Counted from the first letter of the stretch, positions 45,030-55,101 are shown. The stretch is 64,000 nucleotides of DNA from Marinobacter sp. ELB17 (GCF_000169375.1 NZ_AAXY01000017.1:1-64000), one strand, 5' to 3'. The notes: generated by a model not told the origin, from the letters alone. Numbers and translations: made by a program.

Positions 45030-45908
45030 TTATTTAGCATTAAAGTGTTTTCCAATATTTTGTTGGGTAACCTGAGCAGGTTGTTTTCGAACAATGACCA
45101 GCGCGATTCCGCCGAGAATGGCGGCGGAAGCCAGCGCCAATCGCAAGGTTATGGATTCGCCCAGAAAAACAATGCCGCCTGCGGCTGCAATCACGGGAAC
45201 ACTGAGCTGTATGATAGCTGCGTTCGTGGCTTTTAGCATGGGCATTACCATGTACCATACAACATACCCCAGCCCGGACGTGAGCGCACCTGAGATAATT
45301 GCGTACCAGATGCCCGCAGCATCCAAAGAAAGCCGGCTCAGCATGAAAAAGCTTAAAACGACCGTAAAGGCAACGGCGCGCGTGAAGTTCCCGGCACTTG
45401 TGTAAACGGGGTCGCCTGCACCTCTCCCGCGCAGAGAGTAAACACCCCAGCAAACTCCAGCTCCTAGCATCAACAAGGAACTGGCCAATGGTGGTGTGGT
45501 TGATAAACCAGGCAGAAACAACAACAATAGTCCGCCGAAAGCGAGCGCAAGGCCGGCTAATTGCAGCTTGAGCAGGCGTTCTCCCACCCAAAAACCGTAA
45601 ACAATCATAGTGACTTGAACCGCGCCGAACAAAAGCAGTGCGCCCGTGGCCGTGGGCAAGCTCACATAGGCAAATGAAAAACCCGCCGCGTAGGCGAACA
45701 AGGCCGCAGCAGACCACCAGCTTCCGCTGCCGCCGCTGGGCCGGTTGCTGATCCACACGGCCAGCAACAGCACAACCGCACCCGAAATCAAACGGATCGC
45801 CGTAAAGCTCGCAGCATCAATATCCGTGTGTTTCAGGGCCATCCGGGCCAGCACCGAATTGCTCGCAAAGGCAATCATGGCGAGGGTTGTCAGAATAATT
45901 ATTCGCAT
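45030..45908 (-). CDS. EamA/DMT-family transporter
   Basis: A 292-residue drug/metabolite transporter with ten predicted helices in two EamA repeats. Early SNSVLARMALKHTDIDAASFTAIR is the typical EamA start, and the second half has ISGALTSGLGYVVWYMVMPML and LGESITLRLALASAAILGGIAL. Likely an exporter of amino acids or small metabolites; specificity unknown. Confidence 0.88.
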   Translation of the reverse strand: MRIIILTTLAMIAFASNSVLARMALKHTDIDAASFTAIRLISGAVVLLLAVWISNRPSGGSGSWWSAAALFAYAAGFSFAYVSLPTATGALLLFGAVQVTMIVYGFWVGERLLKLQLAGLALAFGGLLLLFLPGLSTTPPLASSLLMLGAGVCWGVYSLRGRGAGDPVYTSAGNFTRAVAFTVVLSFFMLSRLSLDAAGIWYAIISGALTSGLGYVVWYMVMPMLKATNAAIIQLSVPVIAAAGGIVFLGESITLRLALASAAILGGIALVIVRKQPAQVTQQNIGKHFNAK

Positions 45909-46053
45909 AAGAAACGCTCTATCTGACTGCTCGTTGCCACCACGTCAGCCTGTCCATTACTCCCACAAGGAGCATTTGCTTGCTGGCGAAAGGGCGGAAC
46001 GCACCAACGGGTATGTGCTCCAGCGAGCGCCGCAAATGGGTTTGATGGGCTTG

Positions 46054-46296
46054 TTATACTTGCTTGTGGCTGCCATCACACATTGGCTGTGATGCTGTTG
46101 ATTTGCAGCCGCAAAAAAATGCTTTTTTAGTTTCTGATGCCGCGTATTTCACGGGTCTGAAATCTGAGCCACTATGAGAACCGTCGCAAAAAGGCTGGTT
46201 TGCACTTTTACCACAAGCACACCAAAAGTAATTTTTGCCAGATTCCACTTCCACTGCATAGGGCGTATCAGATGCTCGAATGGCTTTTGTCATCAT
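46054..46296 (-). CDS. CDGSH iron-sulfur protein (double motif)
   Basis: An 80-residue protein with two CDGSH-type [2Fe-2S] motifs: CACGKSANQPFCDGSH and CGCKSTASQPMCDGSH, each offering the Cys3-His ligands. Bacterial proteins with tandem motifs are thought to work in iron or redox homeostasis. ATG 46296 has GAGAGAA upstream. Short, complete. Confidence 0.88.
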   Translation of the reverse strand: MMTKAIRASDTPYAVEVESGKNYFWCACGKSANQPFCDGSHSGSDFRPVKYAASETKKAFFCGCKSTASQPMCDGSHKQV

Positions 46297-46336
46297 TATT
46301 CTCTCTCAATTATTGAATGAACACACCGCAAAGAGT

Positions 46337-46690
46337 TTACACCAATACCTGCCGCGTATTAGCAATGTAGTGATGGATCTGGCGCTCAACTTTGGCGCCA
46401 ATCATGACGTCGGGGCGACGACCGTTAGGGCAGGGCATACTGGGTGTTGTGCCAAATAACCGGCAGATTAAAGGGCGTTCCCCGTAAACCGTGCAACCAT
46501 TGGGGCCCAGGTGCACACAGCTAAGGTCACCAAGTGCGGCTTCATGTTCGGCGTCAGTTTTTACAGGCAGGCGTGATATTTCTTCCGAAGACGTCGTTAC
46601 CGGCCCGCAACAATCGTGACAACCTGCCACACACTCGAACGAAGGAATCTGTTCGCGCAGACGCGCGATAATATCTCGATTTTTGTACAT
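46337..46690 (-). CDS. YkgJ-family cysteine-cluster protein
   Basis: A 117-residue putative metal-binding protein. Cysteines form the YkgJ pattern: CVAGCHDCCGPV, then CVHLGPNGCTVYGERPLICRLFG, with CPNG later. Such clusters probably bind zinc or iron-sulfur; function is unknown. It neighbours the CDGSH gene 40 bases away on the same strand. Confidence 0.82.
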   Translation of the reverse strand: MYKNRDIIARLREQIPSFECVAGCHDCCGPVTTSSEEISRLPVKTDAEHEAALGDLSCVHLGPNGCTVYGERPLICRLFGTTPSMPCPNGRRPDVMIGAKVERQIHHYIANTRQVLV

Positions 46691-46738
46691 CTATACCCGC
46701 CATTTACCTAAACATAAACTGTGTTTCAAAAACCAACT

Positions 46739-47113
46739 CTACCGATATAGTGCGCAGATTTTGTTGCCCGAGGGGTCTCTTAAATAGGCAATATATAAGG
46801 TTCCGCTGGCTCCCCCGCGAAGGCCGGGTGGGTTTTCGCATGACGTGCCACCATTGGCAATACCGGCAGAGTGCCAGGCATCAACGGTTGCGGAATTTTC
46901 TGCGGAAAAGCCGATGGTGGTGCCGTTACCATGACAAGCGGGTGCGCCATCAATTGGCTTCCCAATCGCAAAGGTGCCGCTGTTCGCCCTATAAAAGCAG
47001 CGCCCTTTGTCATCCACCAAACCAGACTCGTGCCCTAAAGAGCCAAGAATAGCATCGTAAAAGATCTTTGATTCTTGAACATCGTTTGCACCAACCATAA
47101 TGTGACTGAACAT
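46739..47113 (-). CDS. VOC/glyoxalase-fold protein
   Basis: A 124-residue vicinal-oxygen-chelate protein. Pattern MFSHIMVGANDVQESKIFYDAIL at the start, then GNGTTIGFSAENSATVDAWH and YIAYLRDPSGNKICALYR at the end. One of a large family of dioxygenase, glyoxalase and resistance proteins; the specific reaction cannot be told. The first metal ligand His is in SHIMV; the Glu ligand near the end is replaced by Lys-Ile, so activity is uncertain. Confidence 0.82.
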   Translation of the reverse strand: MFSHIMVGANDVQESKIFYDAILGSLGHESGLVDDKGRCFYRANSGTFAIGKPIDGAPACHGNGTTIGFSAENSATVDAWHSAGIANGGTSCENPPGLRGGASGTLYIAYLRDPSGNKICALYR

Positions 47114-47188
47114 GCCTGCTCTCCGTATAAAATATGAATACGCCTAAGACATCAACTCCGCATCTCGTTTTGACGCATGGGCATTGCG

Positions 47189-47491
47189 TCAACTGTCAAA
47201 AATATTACATTGTAAGTTCGCACGGTCTACCTGCGGCTTTGTGCCGTCATTGCTCTGCGCGGACATACTGAAAAAAAGAAAAATCAGTAAGCAAAATCCC
47301 GTGCTCCATACAAAAATCACGTTTAAATAGACGGCTATTTTTTTCTGAGCCGTCGGGTTAGGCTTTTCGGAGAAACCGAAGTAATCCGCACCGAACAGGC
47401 CAACCCCGCAATCCTCACAATAGTTTTTCGAATACGAAATCCTTAGCGCTGAAGGCTCAAATACTTTCCGACAACTATAGCAGCTAGGCAT
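47189..47491 (-). CDS. Small zinc-ribbon membrane protein
   Basis: A 100-residue protein. The N-terminal half has two CXXC pairs (CYSCRKVF and CEDCGVGL) suggesting a zinc ribbon, followed by one membrane helix (VIFVWSTGFCLLIFLFFS) and a polar tail. I know no function. Start ATG 47491. Probably a single-gene unit. Confidence 0.55.
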   Translation of the reverse strand: MPSCYSCRKVFEPSALRISYSKNYCEDCGVGLFGADYFGFSEKPNPTAQKKIAVYLNVIFVWSTGFCLLIFLFFSMSAQSNDGTKPQVDRANLQCNIFDS

Positions 47492-47622
47492 AGTGATTAC
47501 TGATTCCTTGAATTCATAGCATATCAGTGCTGATCAGCAGTCGCCAAATCGCATCTGGCAATGAAAAATTCTGAGGCATCAGCGCCATAGTTTCGAGCAT
47601 ATTCCGGTAACGTCCCGATTTC

Positions 47623-49179
47623 TCAATGTTCCGGCAAGGCTTGATCCGCCTTCAATACTTGGTTGCGACCGGCTTCCTTGGCGTCATAAAGTGCATCATC
47701 TGCTTGTTGTATCAGTACTGCAGGTGACATTTTTCTGGTCGGAACCAGACTACAAACTCCGACACTGATGGTAATCACCGGCGCCACACCCGAGAACTCA
47801 TGAACAATGCCAAGCGCCTGAATAGCGACCCTGCAGGCCTCCGCGACGGTGGCAGCATCTTGGGTGTCCGGCAGCACCAGAGCGAACTCCTCACCGCCGT
47901 AACGTGCCGCCAGATCGGTGGGCCGGCGCATCACCTGTTCCAATGCTCGAGCAACCTGTTTCAGACACTGATCACCGCGCGGATGACCATAAGCATCATT
48001 AAATGCCTTAAAATAATCAATATCCAACATAACCATCGAAATTGGCTGACTCTGGCGTAAAGCCCTCGACCATTCTTGCTCAAGGTAAGCATCAAAATGC
48101 CGGCGATTGGCAAGCCCCGTCAGGGCATCGGTCAGGGAAATCGTCTCTAGCTCGCGCTTGGTTTTGTTCAGTTCGGCATTCTGCCGCAGGCTTCGCACCG
48201 CAAAGAACACCAGCAATGCGATGAAGGAAAAACCGAACCCAATGACTAATAAGGGCAGGTAGCTTCGTCTGGCACTCACAAACGTCGCCCCGGGCATAGC
48301 TTGAAGCACCCAATTTCGGCCCGCGATGGGCGCCAGGGGTACTTCGTGGATCAGGCTTCTCAGCCAGCGCTCATCGCTAGGGCGGCCAATGCTGTATATC
48401 ACGTCCTCGGCCCCATCCGTACGATCCACAAGTTGAACCAGAATTTTGCTGCCAATCGCCATCGGAATCGACTGCTTAATCAGTTCACTGATCCGAAACA
48501 CGCCGTTCATAAAGCCATAATGGCGCACCGCCCGGTCCTCCGGAGTGGTGTCGGCGACACCGCTGTACAAAGGCGCGATAACCAGCAAGCCCTTTTCGTT
48601 TCCTGGCTCCTGTACCAGTTTGATGGCAGCCGTCGCGACCATTTCGCCGGTCTCCCTCGCGGCCAACAGGGCCACCCGCCGCTTGGCCTCGCTCGACACG
48701 TCAAAACCGACAGCCTGCCGATTATCCGCTATGGGCTGGATGAACTGCACAGGAACGAGCCAGGGCAGTTCTTCAACTGGCATCGCATCAGCCGTTGCCG
48801 ACATCTCAGACAAAACAAACCCGGGATACCAACTCTGCTGCCGTTGCTCGAACCCGGCACGGTCTTCCTGACGGACAACTGGGGCCCAGGTAAACGCCTT
48901 GATGGCGGGAGAGCGCTCAAGCACTGGTAGGGTCAGCTTTTCAAAAAGCGTTGCATTCATCTCCGGCATCAGGCTCGCAGAGGTCTTCAAGGCGAACAGA
49001 ATTTCAAGGTTCAGCCGCACTTCACGCTCAAAGGCGATCTCAAGCTGAGTAACATCTGCACGAAACTCTGCGGTTATGCTTTTGTTTTCCTCCAGGTACA
49101 AGCCACGGCTGAGCGCTGCGCACAACCCAAAACCAATCAACGCCAGCAAAATCACCATTAATAAGGGGTGCCGCTTCAT
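47623..49179 (-). CDS. CHASE-domain diguanylate cyclase
   Basis: A 518-residue membrane signalling protein. First helix at about residues 7-27, periplasmic CHASE sensor (AFTWAPVVRQEDRAGFEQRQ near residue 95), second helix near 310-330 (LLVIGFGFSFIALLVFFAV), then GGDEF. The active site is GGEEF and an inhibitory RxxD site (RPTD) sits five residues before it, so it should make cyclic di-GMP under product control. The signal sensed by CHASE domains is typically a small ligand. Full length, stand-alone. Confidence 0.92.
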   Translation of the reverse strand: MKRHPLLMVILLALIGFGLCAALSRGLYLEENKSITAEFRADVTQLEIAFEREVRLNLEILFALKTSASLMPEMNATLFEKLTLPVLERSPAIKAFTWAPVVRQEDRAGFEQRQQSWYPGFVLSEMSATADAMPVEELPWLVPVQFIQPIADNRQAVGFDVSSEAKRRVALLAARETGEMVATAAIKLVQEPGNEKGLLVIAPLYSGVADTTPEDRAVRHYGFMNGVFRISELIKQSIPMAIGSKILVQLVDRTDGAEDVIYSIGRPSDERWLRSLIHEVPLAPIAGRNWVLQAMPGATFVSARRSYLPLLVIGFGFSFIALLVFFAVRSLRQNAELNKTKRELETISLTDALTGLANRRHFDAYLEQEWSRALRQSQPISMVMLDIDYFKAFNDAYGHPRGDQCLKQVARALEQVMRRPTDLAARYGGEEFALVLPDTQDAATVAEACRVAIQALGIVHEFSGVAPVITISVGVCSLVPTRKMSPAVLIQQADDALYDAKEAGRNQVLKADQALPEH

Positions 49180-49375
49180 AGAGTCCGAGTCGCTATTCCA
49201 GCCACTATCCCATTCACTAAACGGGCGAGCTCATTCACTGTTGTGTTCAAAACATCGACCTCCATTCCCTTGTGAATTCGGCAGGCAGGCTCGATTCGGC
49301 GCCCACACAAATTAGAATGCTAGCTAAGGTAACCAGGCGGAACACGGTGTTCTTGAGTTGGTTAACAGATCCTCA

Positions 49376-49933
49376 CTAACGCGGCCGTGCAAAAACCTGG
49401 GTCCAGAAAGGGGAGTATTGCGAGCCCGGCGCCCCAATCCTCGCCGCGCCCATTTCGGAGAATTCGGCACTCATTATATGGGCACAGTGTCCCGGGCTTG
49501 AGAGCCACGCATCAACCACCTCATCAACAGAGTTCTGGCCCGCTGCGATGTTTTCGCCCACCGCCGACCAGCGATAATCTCTGTTATTCACCCGCTCGCC
49601 GATCTCAGCACCATCAGGGCCGGTATGACTAAAGAATTCCAGCTCCGCCATGGTCTCCGAGTGGTCTCGCGCGGCATCCTCAAGTTTGCAGTTCCAGGAC
49701 AGCGGATCGACGGCGTTAAAGTCGTGGTTGCCGCATTGCCGGGGCTGACTGCGAGCTTCATTAACGCGATTCAGCAAAGACTGATCCGCTTCGTCCATCT
49801 CGCAGTTGCCGGCCACAAGAGAACCGGAAAATCCGAGAACAAACAGCAAGGTAAGGGTGCACGATGAACGGGGACATATGAAAGTCATCACATAGTGAGA
49901 ATCCCGCATGATTACCGTAGCCTGTTTAGGCAT
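49376..49933 (-). CDS. Secreted CAP/SCP-domain protein
   Basis: A protein of about 185 residues with a signal-type hydrophobic stretch (TLTLLFVLGFSGSLVAGNC) and a CAP domain: LNRVNEARSQPRQCG, AARDHSETMAELEFFSHTG, GENIAAGQNSVDEVVDAWLSSPGH. Four cysteines could form disulfides. ATG 49933 (MPKQATVIM) has GAGGAGGG upstream and is preferred to 49993. Extracellular role unknown; bacterial CAP proteins are often lipid-binding or protease-like. Confidence 0.85.
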   Translation of the reverse strand: MPKQATVIMRDSHYVMTFICPRSSCTLTLLFVLGFSGSLVAGNCEMDEADQSLLNRVNEARSQPRQCGNHDFNAVDPLSWNCKLEDAARDHSETMAELEFFSHTGPDGAEIGERVNNRDYRWSAVGENIAAGQNSVDEVVDAWLSSPGHCAHIMSAEFSEMGAARIGAPGSQYSPFWTQVFARPR

Positions 49934-50117
49934 TTGACCCTCCTCGCTTTTAGCGAAATTGATCCCTGCGCAGCTGATTTTTAAATTTACCACGGTACTA
50001 TACGAATGATTCTATCAGAGGATCGACGATACACTTATTTCACACCATTATTTTGTCATTTCGAGAGTGTTTAGATAGCGTCGGCTGTACCTTCTGAATA
50101 AAGAGCGGAGTGAAGTA

Positions 50118-50986
50118 ATGCGCTGTCGTCTCAATTCTACCGGTAACTTTGGCAGGCAGCTCAAGCGGCTAATGCAGTCAATTAACGAAGATATCGCGCT
50201 AACGCTCGGCACGCATGCAGGGTTCCAGAAACGGGGGTTCATGAGGCTCGAAAAAGCTGTAAAGAAGTGCGTGCTCTACTACGGCTGATTGGACCCCAGA
50301 TTGGCAAAACCGAGTACAGCCGCCGGCAAGAACACTACAAAGTAATTTCCGGGAAGCTTTCCGGCAGCCGAGACGCAGCGGTTCGTGTGAAAACCTGGCG
50401 GGAGCTGATAAAACAAAACGCCGCGTTGCAGGAACAACCCTACGACGCCATTGACTGTTTCCTTTCTGGACAGCAAAAACTCAATCCACTTGAGGCTAAA
50501 GGTCGCGAATTTTTCATGGAGCTGGCTTTAGAAGTAGAAGCTCAGAGCGCCGTGCCTAAAGGATGGGGTCTTCCAAAGTCACTGTTGCCACTTATGCCCA
50601 ACCTCAAAAATATATACAAAAAAGCCCGTGACGCCGAGAAAAAGGCGAATAGTTCTGCCGAAATCGAAGCTTTTCACCAATTTCGGAAACGATCAAAAGA
50701 TCTGTTTTACTGTTTGCGTGCACTGCGCCCGATGTTTGGCAAGGGCTTGCAGTCAAAGGTAAATAAGCTTGAAGTAATGACAGAACTTCAGGGCTTGGCC
50801 AATGACCAAGCCGTATTGCTCGAATACCTGGCAGATCATTGCCACGAAATTGATCTGGACGCTGAACAATGGGACTTAGCCGAGGCATGTATCGTTGCGA
50901 AGCTTCAGGCGCTTCAAAAGCAGACCCACAAACGGGCAAAAAGCCTTATTTCAGGCTCACCCGCTTCCTTCATCAAGTCCTTATAG
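50118..50986 (+). pseudogene. CHAD-domain protein, frameshifted in a G tract
   Basis: ATG 50118 with GGAG seven bases upstream opens MRCRLNSTGNFGRQLKRLM, normal for a CHAD protein, but the frame ends at 50285. The rest of the CHAD domain (VHEARKSCKEVRALLRLIG, then EIEAFHQFRKRSKDLFYCLR) continues to 50986 in another frame. Adding one G to the run at 50233-50237 joins the halves as KRGVHEARK. CHAD domains are helical, His-rich polyphosphate binders. Either a real frameshift or a homopolymer sequencing error. Confidence 0.78.
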
Positions 50987-51099
50987 CTTTCAGCGCCTGG
51001 AACGACTTACTCAGAAGTGGGAAACGCTTGCGATCTGGCACCATGGGCCTAGGATAAAGATGATCAGAGAAGGTATCTCGCTGTGTGGAGGAGAAAGAT

Positions 51100-51285
51100 A
51101 TGAAGTGGATCATTTTGATCATTATTGGCGCTGTTGTGGCCTTCTGGCTTTTTCGGGGCCGCGGTAGTAACAGCATTGAAGATCCTGAGGTGAAAATATT
51201 CGAGGAAAAGGATTACTACCTCACATCCGATGACAACTCATCCGATGACAAGGCATCCTCTGGTGACAGTAACCCGCGTCACTGA
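51100..51285 (+). CDS. Small single-helix membrane protein
   Basis: 61 residues: N-terminal helix (MKWIILIIIGAVVAFWLF), a basic GRG break, then an acidic tail rich in Asp/Ser (TSDDNSSDDKASSGDSN). GGAGGAG lies eight bases before ATG 51100. Downstream of the CHAD gene on the same strand. No family recognised. Confidence 0.5.
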   Translation: MKWIILIIIGAVVAFWLFRGRGSNSIEDPEVKIFEEKDYYLTSDDNSSDDKASSGDSNPRH

Positions 51286-51396
51286 GTTGCTGCTGGAGTG
51301 CGCCGCCAATGAGGATGAGGTTGGATTCCTTTTACACATCCAAGAAGGGCTAGGCGGGCACTGGAACAAATACGCAAACAGGTGGTCAGGCGGGTG

Positions 51397-53022
51397 TCAG
51401 TCTTCTAGCGCTTCAATCGCGCGCTGACCCACTTCTGTGTGGTGCAGCACCTTACCGAAGGGTGCGCTGGTGTCTCCCGGCCCCTGTGTAAATACCAGTA
51501 CCGGGGTGTTGGTGTGGGTGCCGGTGGCCCAGACAACGTTTTGCTGTTCGGCCACTTCGCGGGCCAGCAGGTTCTGGCGATTGTCGTCAGTTTGGTAGGT
51601 AAAGAAAGCTCCGTTAACGCCCATTTTCGGGACGGTCTGGGCGCTCAGGTATTTGTGGCCTTCGGTGTAGAAGGGATTGTCCTCGGTTTCGAGCACGCGC
51701 GCAGCTTGGGCGTCGGTGATGTCGAAGCCGGTTTCGGCGTTGACGATGCGAGCCAGATTGGCAGGCGTTTGCTGGTCTTTATCCAGCGCGTCGAACTGGC
51801 TATAGAAGATATCGCCATAGGAGGACTTCTGTTCGTACAGTGTGTCCAGGGTCGCCACGTCGCCGAAGTTGAAGGCGGGCTTGAACTGCTGATCTTTGAA
51901 CACATTGCCTGGCAGGTCACGTCCGTGGGGTAGGTCGTTGGCAGAGTAGCTGAAACCAAAACCACCGGTTTCGTGATCGGCGGTCACCACAATCAGGGTG
52001 TCATCACGGCCTTCAGCCCAGTCCAGCACGTAATTCAGCGTTTCGTTTATCCGCAGCATTTCGTGCAGCATGGTGCCGGTGTCGTTGTAATGCGCGGCCC
52101 AGTCGATTTGCCCGGCTTCGATCATCAGGAAGAAACCTTTGTCGTTCTGGGACAGCGAGTCAATCGCCTTTGCTGACATTTCTTTTAGTGTCGGTATGGT
52201 ACGGGCGGGGTCGTCCTTGGTCTGGGTTTCGGTGATGCCGTTGGGCAACGCCGAGTAGGCAAACAGGCCAAGGATTTTGCCATCGGCTTTTGCCAGCTGC
52301 GAGCGGTTGAACGCCAGGTCGTAGTTCTTCTGCTGCGCTTCGGTAATCAGATTACGGTCGTCCTTACGCTTGGACTTGATTCGCACGGAGCCTGCGGACA
52401 GCGCTTCCAGCTCTTGACGCGCCGCAGACTGCTCGTCATTGGCAGATTCCGGAATCCAGTAACGCAGGCCGCCTGACAACATGACGTCCACGTTGTTGTT
52501 CAGCAGATCGACCGCAATTTCATTTTCCAGGCTGCGATGGCTCTGGTGGGCAGCAAAACCAGCCGGGGTCGCATGGGTAATGCGAGTGTCGGACACCAGC
52601 CCGGTGGATTTGCCAAGTTTTTTGGCTTTTTCCAGAATGCTTTCCGCGCTGTTACCGTCTTTATCTACGCCAATCATCTCGGCGCCGGCCAACTGACCGG
52701 TTGCCAGTTGCGTGGCGGAAGCGGCGGAATCCACCACCAGGTTGTTGTTGGCGTGGGTCATGGAAAGGCCCATGCGGCCGTTGGCGGCGATCCGGTCAAA
52801 GGCGGTGTTGCCGTCGGTGATCACCGAATTTGGCGCCTGCTTGGCGTACGCCAGTAGCAGACCAATTTGTTGTGGTCCCATGCCATCGCCGATGATCATG
52901 ATGACATTTTTGGCCTTCTCCGGCGCTTGCGACGCGGATTGCATCGGTGCACACGCTGTCAGCAGAAGGGAGGATGCTACCAGCCCTGCTGCTACTGAGG
53001 CTTTACGAATGCTCATACTCAA
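51397..53022 (-). CDS. phoA: Alkaline phosphatase, lipoprotein type
   Basis: A 541-residue phosphomonoesterase. A lipoprotein signal (LVASSLLLTACAPM, Cys near residue 24) places it on a membrane. The active site is VVDSAASATQLATG with the nucleophilic Ser; metal-binding motifs IMIIGDGMGPQQ, IEAGQIDWAAHYND and IVVTADHETGGF are intact. It frees phosphate from organic esters. The promoter region shows no clear Pho box to me. Complements the phosphonate operon in phosphorus scavenging. Confidence 0.9.
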   Translation of the reverse strand: MSMSIRKASVAAGLVASSLLLTACAPMQSASQAPEKAKNVIMIIGDGMGPQQIGLLLAYAKQAPNSVITDGNTAFDRIAANGRMGLSMTHANNNLVVDSAASATQLATGQLAGAEMIGVDKDGNSAESILEKAKKLGKSTGLVSDTRITHATPAGFAAHQSHRSLENEIAVDLLNNNVDVMLSGGLRYWIPESANDEQSAARQELEALSAGSVRIKSKRKDDRNLITEAQQKNYDLAFNRSQLAKADGKILGLFAYSALPNGITETQTKDDPARTIPTLKEMSAKAIDSLSQNDKGFFLMIEAGQIDWAAHYNDTGTMLHEMLRINETLNYVLDWAEGRDDTLIVVTADHETGGFGFSYSANDLPHGRDLPGNVFKDQQFKPAFNFGDVATLDTLYEQKSSYGDIFYSQFDALDKDQQTPANLARIVNAETGFDITDAQAARVLETEDNPFYTEGHKYLSAQTVPKMGVNGAFFTYQTDDNRQNLLAREVAEQQNVVWATGTHTNTPVLVFTQGPGDTSAPFGKVLHHTEVGQRAIEALED

Positions 53023-53074
53023 ATCCTTTTACGGGTAGTGTTTTTATGGCTATCGGAGCACGTCTGCTGCTGCC

Positions 53075-54256
53075 TTAGCTGTCGTCTAAATGTTTGCCCA
53101 GCATTGCGTGATACAGTTCCCGGTCGCCGATGGCGCCAGTGATCAGACCGTTCTCTTCCACCAGCAGGCTATGACCGGTGAAGTACCGAATCTCTACGGC
53201 ATCCCGTAAGGGGGTGTCTGGTGCGATGCGGGTGGGCTGCTGGGCCAGGCTTTCGATGGACTGACCTTCTTGCCAAAGCTGGGTCTGGAAGGTTTGGCCA
53301 CCGCTGGTGACCACCGCTTTTTCTGCTACATCCGGTGTGTGTAGCCAGATACCGTAGCGTTTATTGATGCAACGATTACCGCTGGCGTCTTCCTGTATCT
53401 GCCCGATAGGCAACGCCAGGGAACGCGCGGCGAGAACATTGAGCGGATTGGTGCTGGCAACAAAGCTTTTGACGTAATCGTTCGCGGGTTGCAGCACAAT
53501 GGCTTCCGGCTTGCCATGTTGAACGATTTGGCCGTCCTTCATAATCGCAATGTGCGAGCCCAGCTTTAGTGCTTCATCCAAATCATGACTGACGAACACA
53601 ATCGTTTTCTGCAGTTCTTCCTGCAGGGTCAGCAGTTCGTCTTGCAACTGGTTACGAATCAGCGGGTCAAGGGCGGAGAATGGCTCGTCCATCAGCAGAA
53701 TTTCCGATTCCGTTGCCAATGCCCGGGCCAGCCCCACCCGCTGCAGCATACCGCCGGACAGCTCAGCCGGTCTGGACTTGGCCCAACCGGAAAGGCCAAC
53801 CAGCTCCAATTGACGCGCGACTTTCTTACGGCGCTCGGCCTTGCCCAGGCCTTGCAGCTCCAGACCAAAAGCGACGTTGTCTTCCACCGTCAGCCAGGGC
53901 ATCAGGGCGAAGTTCTGAAACACCATGGAGATGCGACGGGTGCGGATGTCCCGCTGAACTTTCTCGCTGGCCTGAGTGAAATCCACCATCTCGCCATGGT
54001 GTTTAATGCGTATAGCGCCACTGGTGACATCGTTCAAACCGTTGACACAGCGCAACAAGCTGGATTTTCCGGAACCGGACAGTCCCATCAGAACGCAAAT
54101 CTCACCTTTCTTGACACTCAGGCTGGCATTCTGGACACCGACCACTAACCCGGTCTGGTCACGGATTGCGGCCCGGTCCAGGCCCTGTTCAATCAACGGC
54201 AGCGCGCGTTTGGGGTTTTTGCCGAAGACGACGTTTACATTCTCAAATTCGATCAT
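53075..54256 (-). CDS. choV: Choline ABC transporter ATPase
   Basis: A 393-residue ProV/ChoV-type ATPase. Walker A LSGSGKSS, signature ELSGGMLQRVGLARAL and Walker B ILLMDEPFSALDP are present, followed by a long C-terminal region with CBS-like content that may sense ionic strength. ATG 54256 overlaps choW by four bases. It is the last gene of the choX-choW-choV unit, importing choline for glycine betaine synthesis. Confidence 0.88.
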   Translation of the reverse strand: MIEFENVNVVFGKNPKRALPLIEQGLDRAAIRDQTGLVVGVQNASLSVKKGEICVLMGLSGSGKSSLLRCVNGLNDVTSGAIRIKHHGEMVDFTQASEKVQRDIRTRRISMVFQNFALMPWLTVEDNVAFGLELQGLGKAERRKKVARQLELVGLSGWAKSRPAELSGGMLQRVGLARALATESEILLMDEPFSALDPLIRNQLQDELLTLQEELQKTIVFVSHDLDEALKLGSHIAIMKDGQIVQHGKPEAIVLQPANDYVKSFVASTNPLNVLAARSLALPIGQIQEDASGNRCINKRYGIWLHTPDVAEKAVVTSGGQTFQTQLWQEGQSIESLAQQPTRIAPDTPLRDAVEIRYFTGHSLLVEENGLITGAIGDRELYHAMLGKHLDDS

Positions 54257-55101
54257 GATGACGTCTCCTTAGCATCACTTTGGCGGAAGAACCGGTCCAT
54301 CCAGATGGCCAACAGCACAATCGCCAGACCGGCTTCAAAGCCTTTGCCGATATCGACCGTATTCAAAGCCCGAACCACCGGGACACCCAAGCCATCGGCG
54401 CCTACCAAAGCAGCAATAACAACCATTGAGAGCGACAACATGATGCACTGGGTAATACCGGCTCCAATGGAACTCATGGCAGCGGGCAGCTCAACCTTAA
54501 ACAACAGTTGCCGGTTGGTGCAGCCAAAGGCCTTGCCCGCTTCGACCAATTCTTTCGGCACCTGGGAGATGCCCAGGTGAGTCAGCCGCACCGGGGCGGC
54601 GATGGCAAAGATCACGGTTGAGATCACGCCAGGGACCACTCCCAGACCGAACAAGGTCAGCGTCGGGATCAAGTAAACAAAAGGTGGGATGGTCTGCATC
54701 AGATCCAGCACCGGCTGCAGGAATTTGTACAGCCAACGGCTATGAGCCGCATAAATGCCCAGAGGAATGCCGATCACCACACACAATAGGGTGGCGTACA
54801 ACACCAGCGACAGCGTCGCCATGGTGTCTTCCCAGTAACCAATATTCCAAATCAGCAAAAAGCTGAAGGCGGTAAAAGCGGTCAATCCCCAACGGCGATG
54901 ACGAAGATGCGCCGCCACCGTCAAAAGCAATATCAGAGCGCCGGGCGGTACCCATAACAGGGCGCCTGTCAGGCCGTGGATCATGCTACTCAGGGTATCG
55001 GACACAGCGTCAAAAAAGCCGCTGAAATTGACGACCAGAAAATCAACAATGCCTTCGACGAAGTCGCCGAAAGGCAGTTGGTGCTCAGTTATCCAGCTCA
55101 T
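54253..55101 (-). CDS. choW: Choline ABC transporter permease
   Basis: A 282-residue permease with about six helices. Family text: DTLSSMIHGLTGALLWVPPG, QPVLDLMQTIPPFVYLIPTLTLFGLGVVPG and EAGKAFGCTNRQLLFKVELP, the last being the ATPase-docking loop. Separated from choX by 179 bases containing a hairpin and a tandem repeat. Confidence 0.88.
   Translation of the reverse strand: MSWITEHQLPFGDFVEGIVDFLVVNFSGFFDAVSDTLSSMIHGLTGALLWVPPGALILLLTVAAHLRHRRWGLTAFTAFSFLLIWNIGYWEDTMATLSLVLYATLLCVVIGIPLGIYAAHSRWLYKFLQPVLDLMQTIPPFVYLIPTLTLFGLGVVPGVISTVIFAIAAPVRLTHLGISQVPKELVEAGKAFGCTNRQLLFKVELPAAMSSIGAGITQCIMLSLSMVVIAALVGADGLGVPVVRALNTVDIGKGFEAGLAIVLLAIWMDRFFRQSDAKETSS

Noticed and set aside
53023..53074. 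Looked for a Pho box upstream of the alkaline phosphatase
   Set aside because: No CTGTCAT-like direct repeat was found there on either strand.
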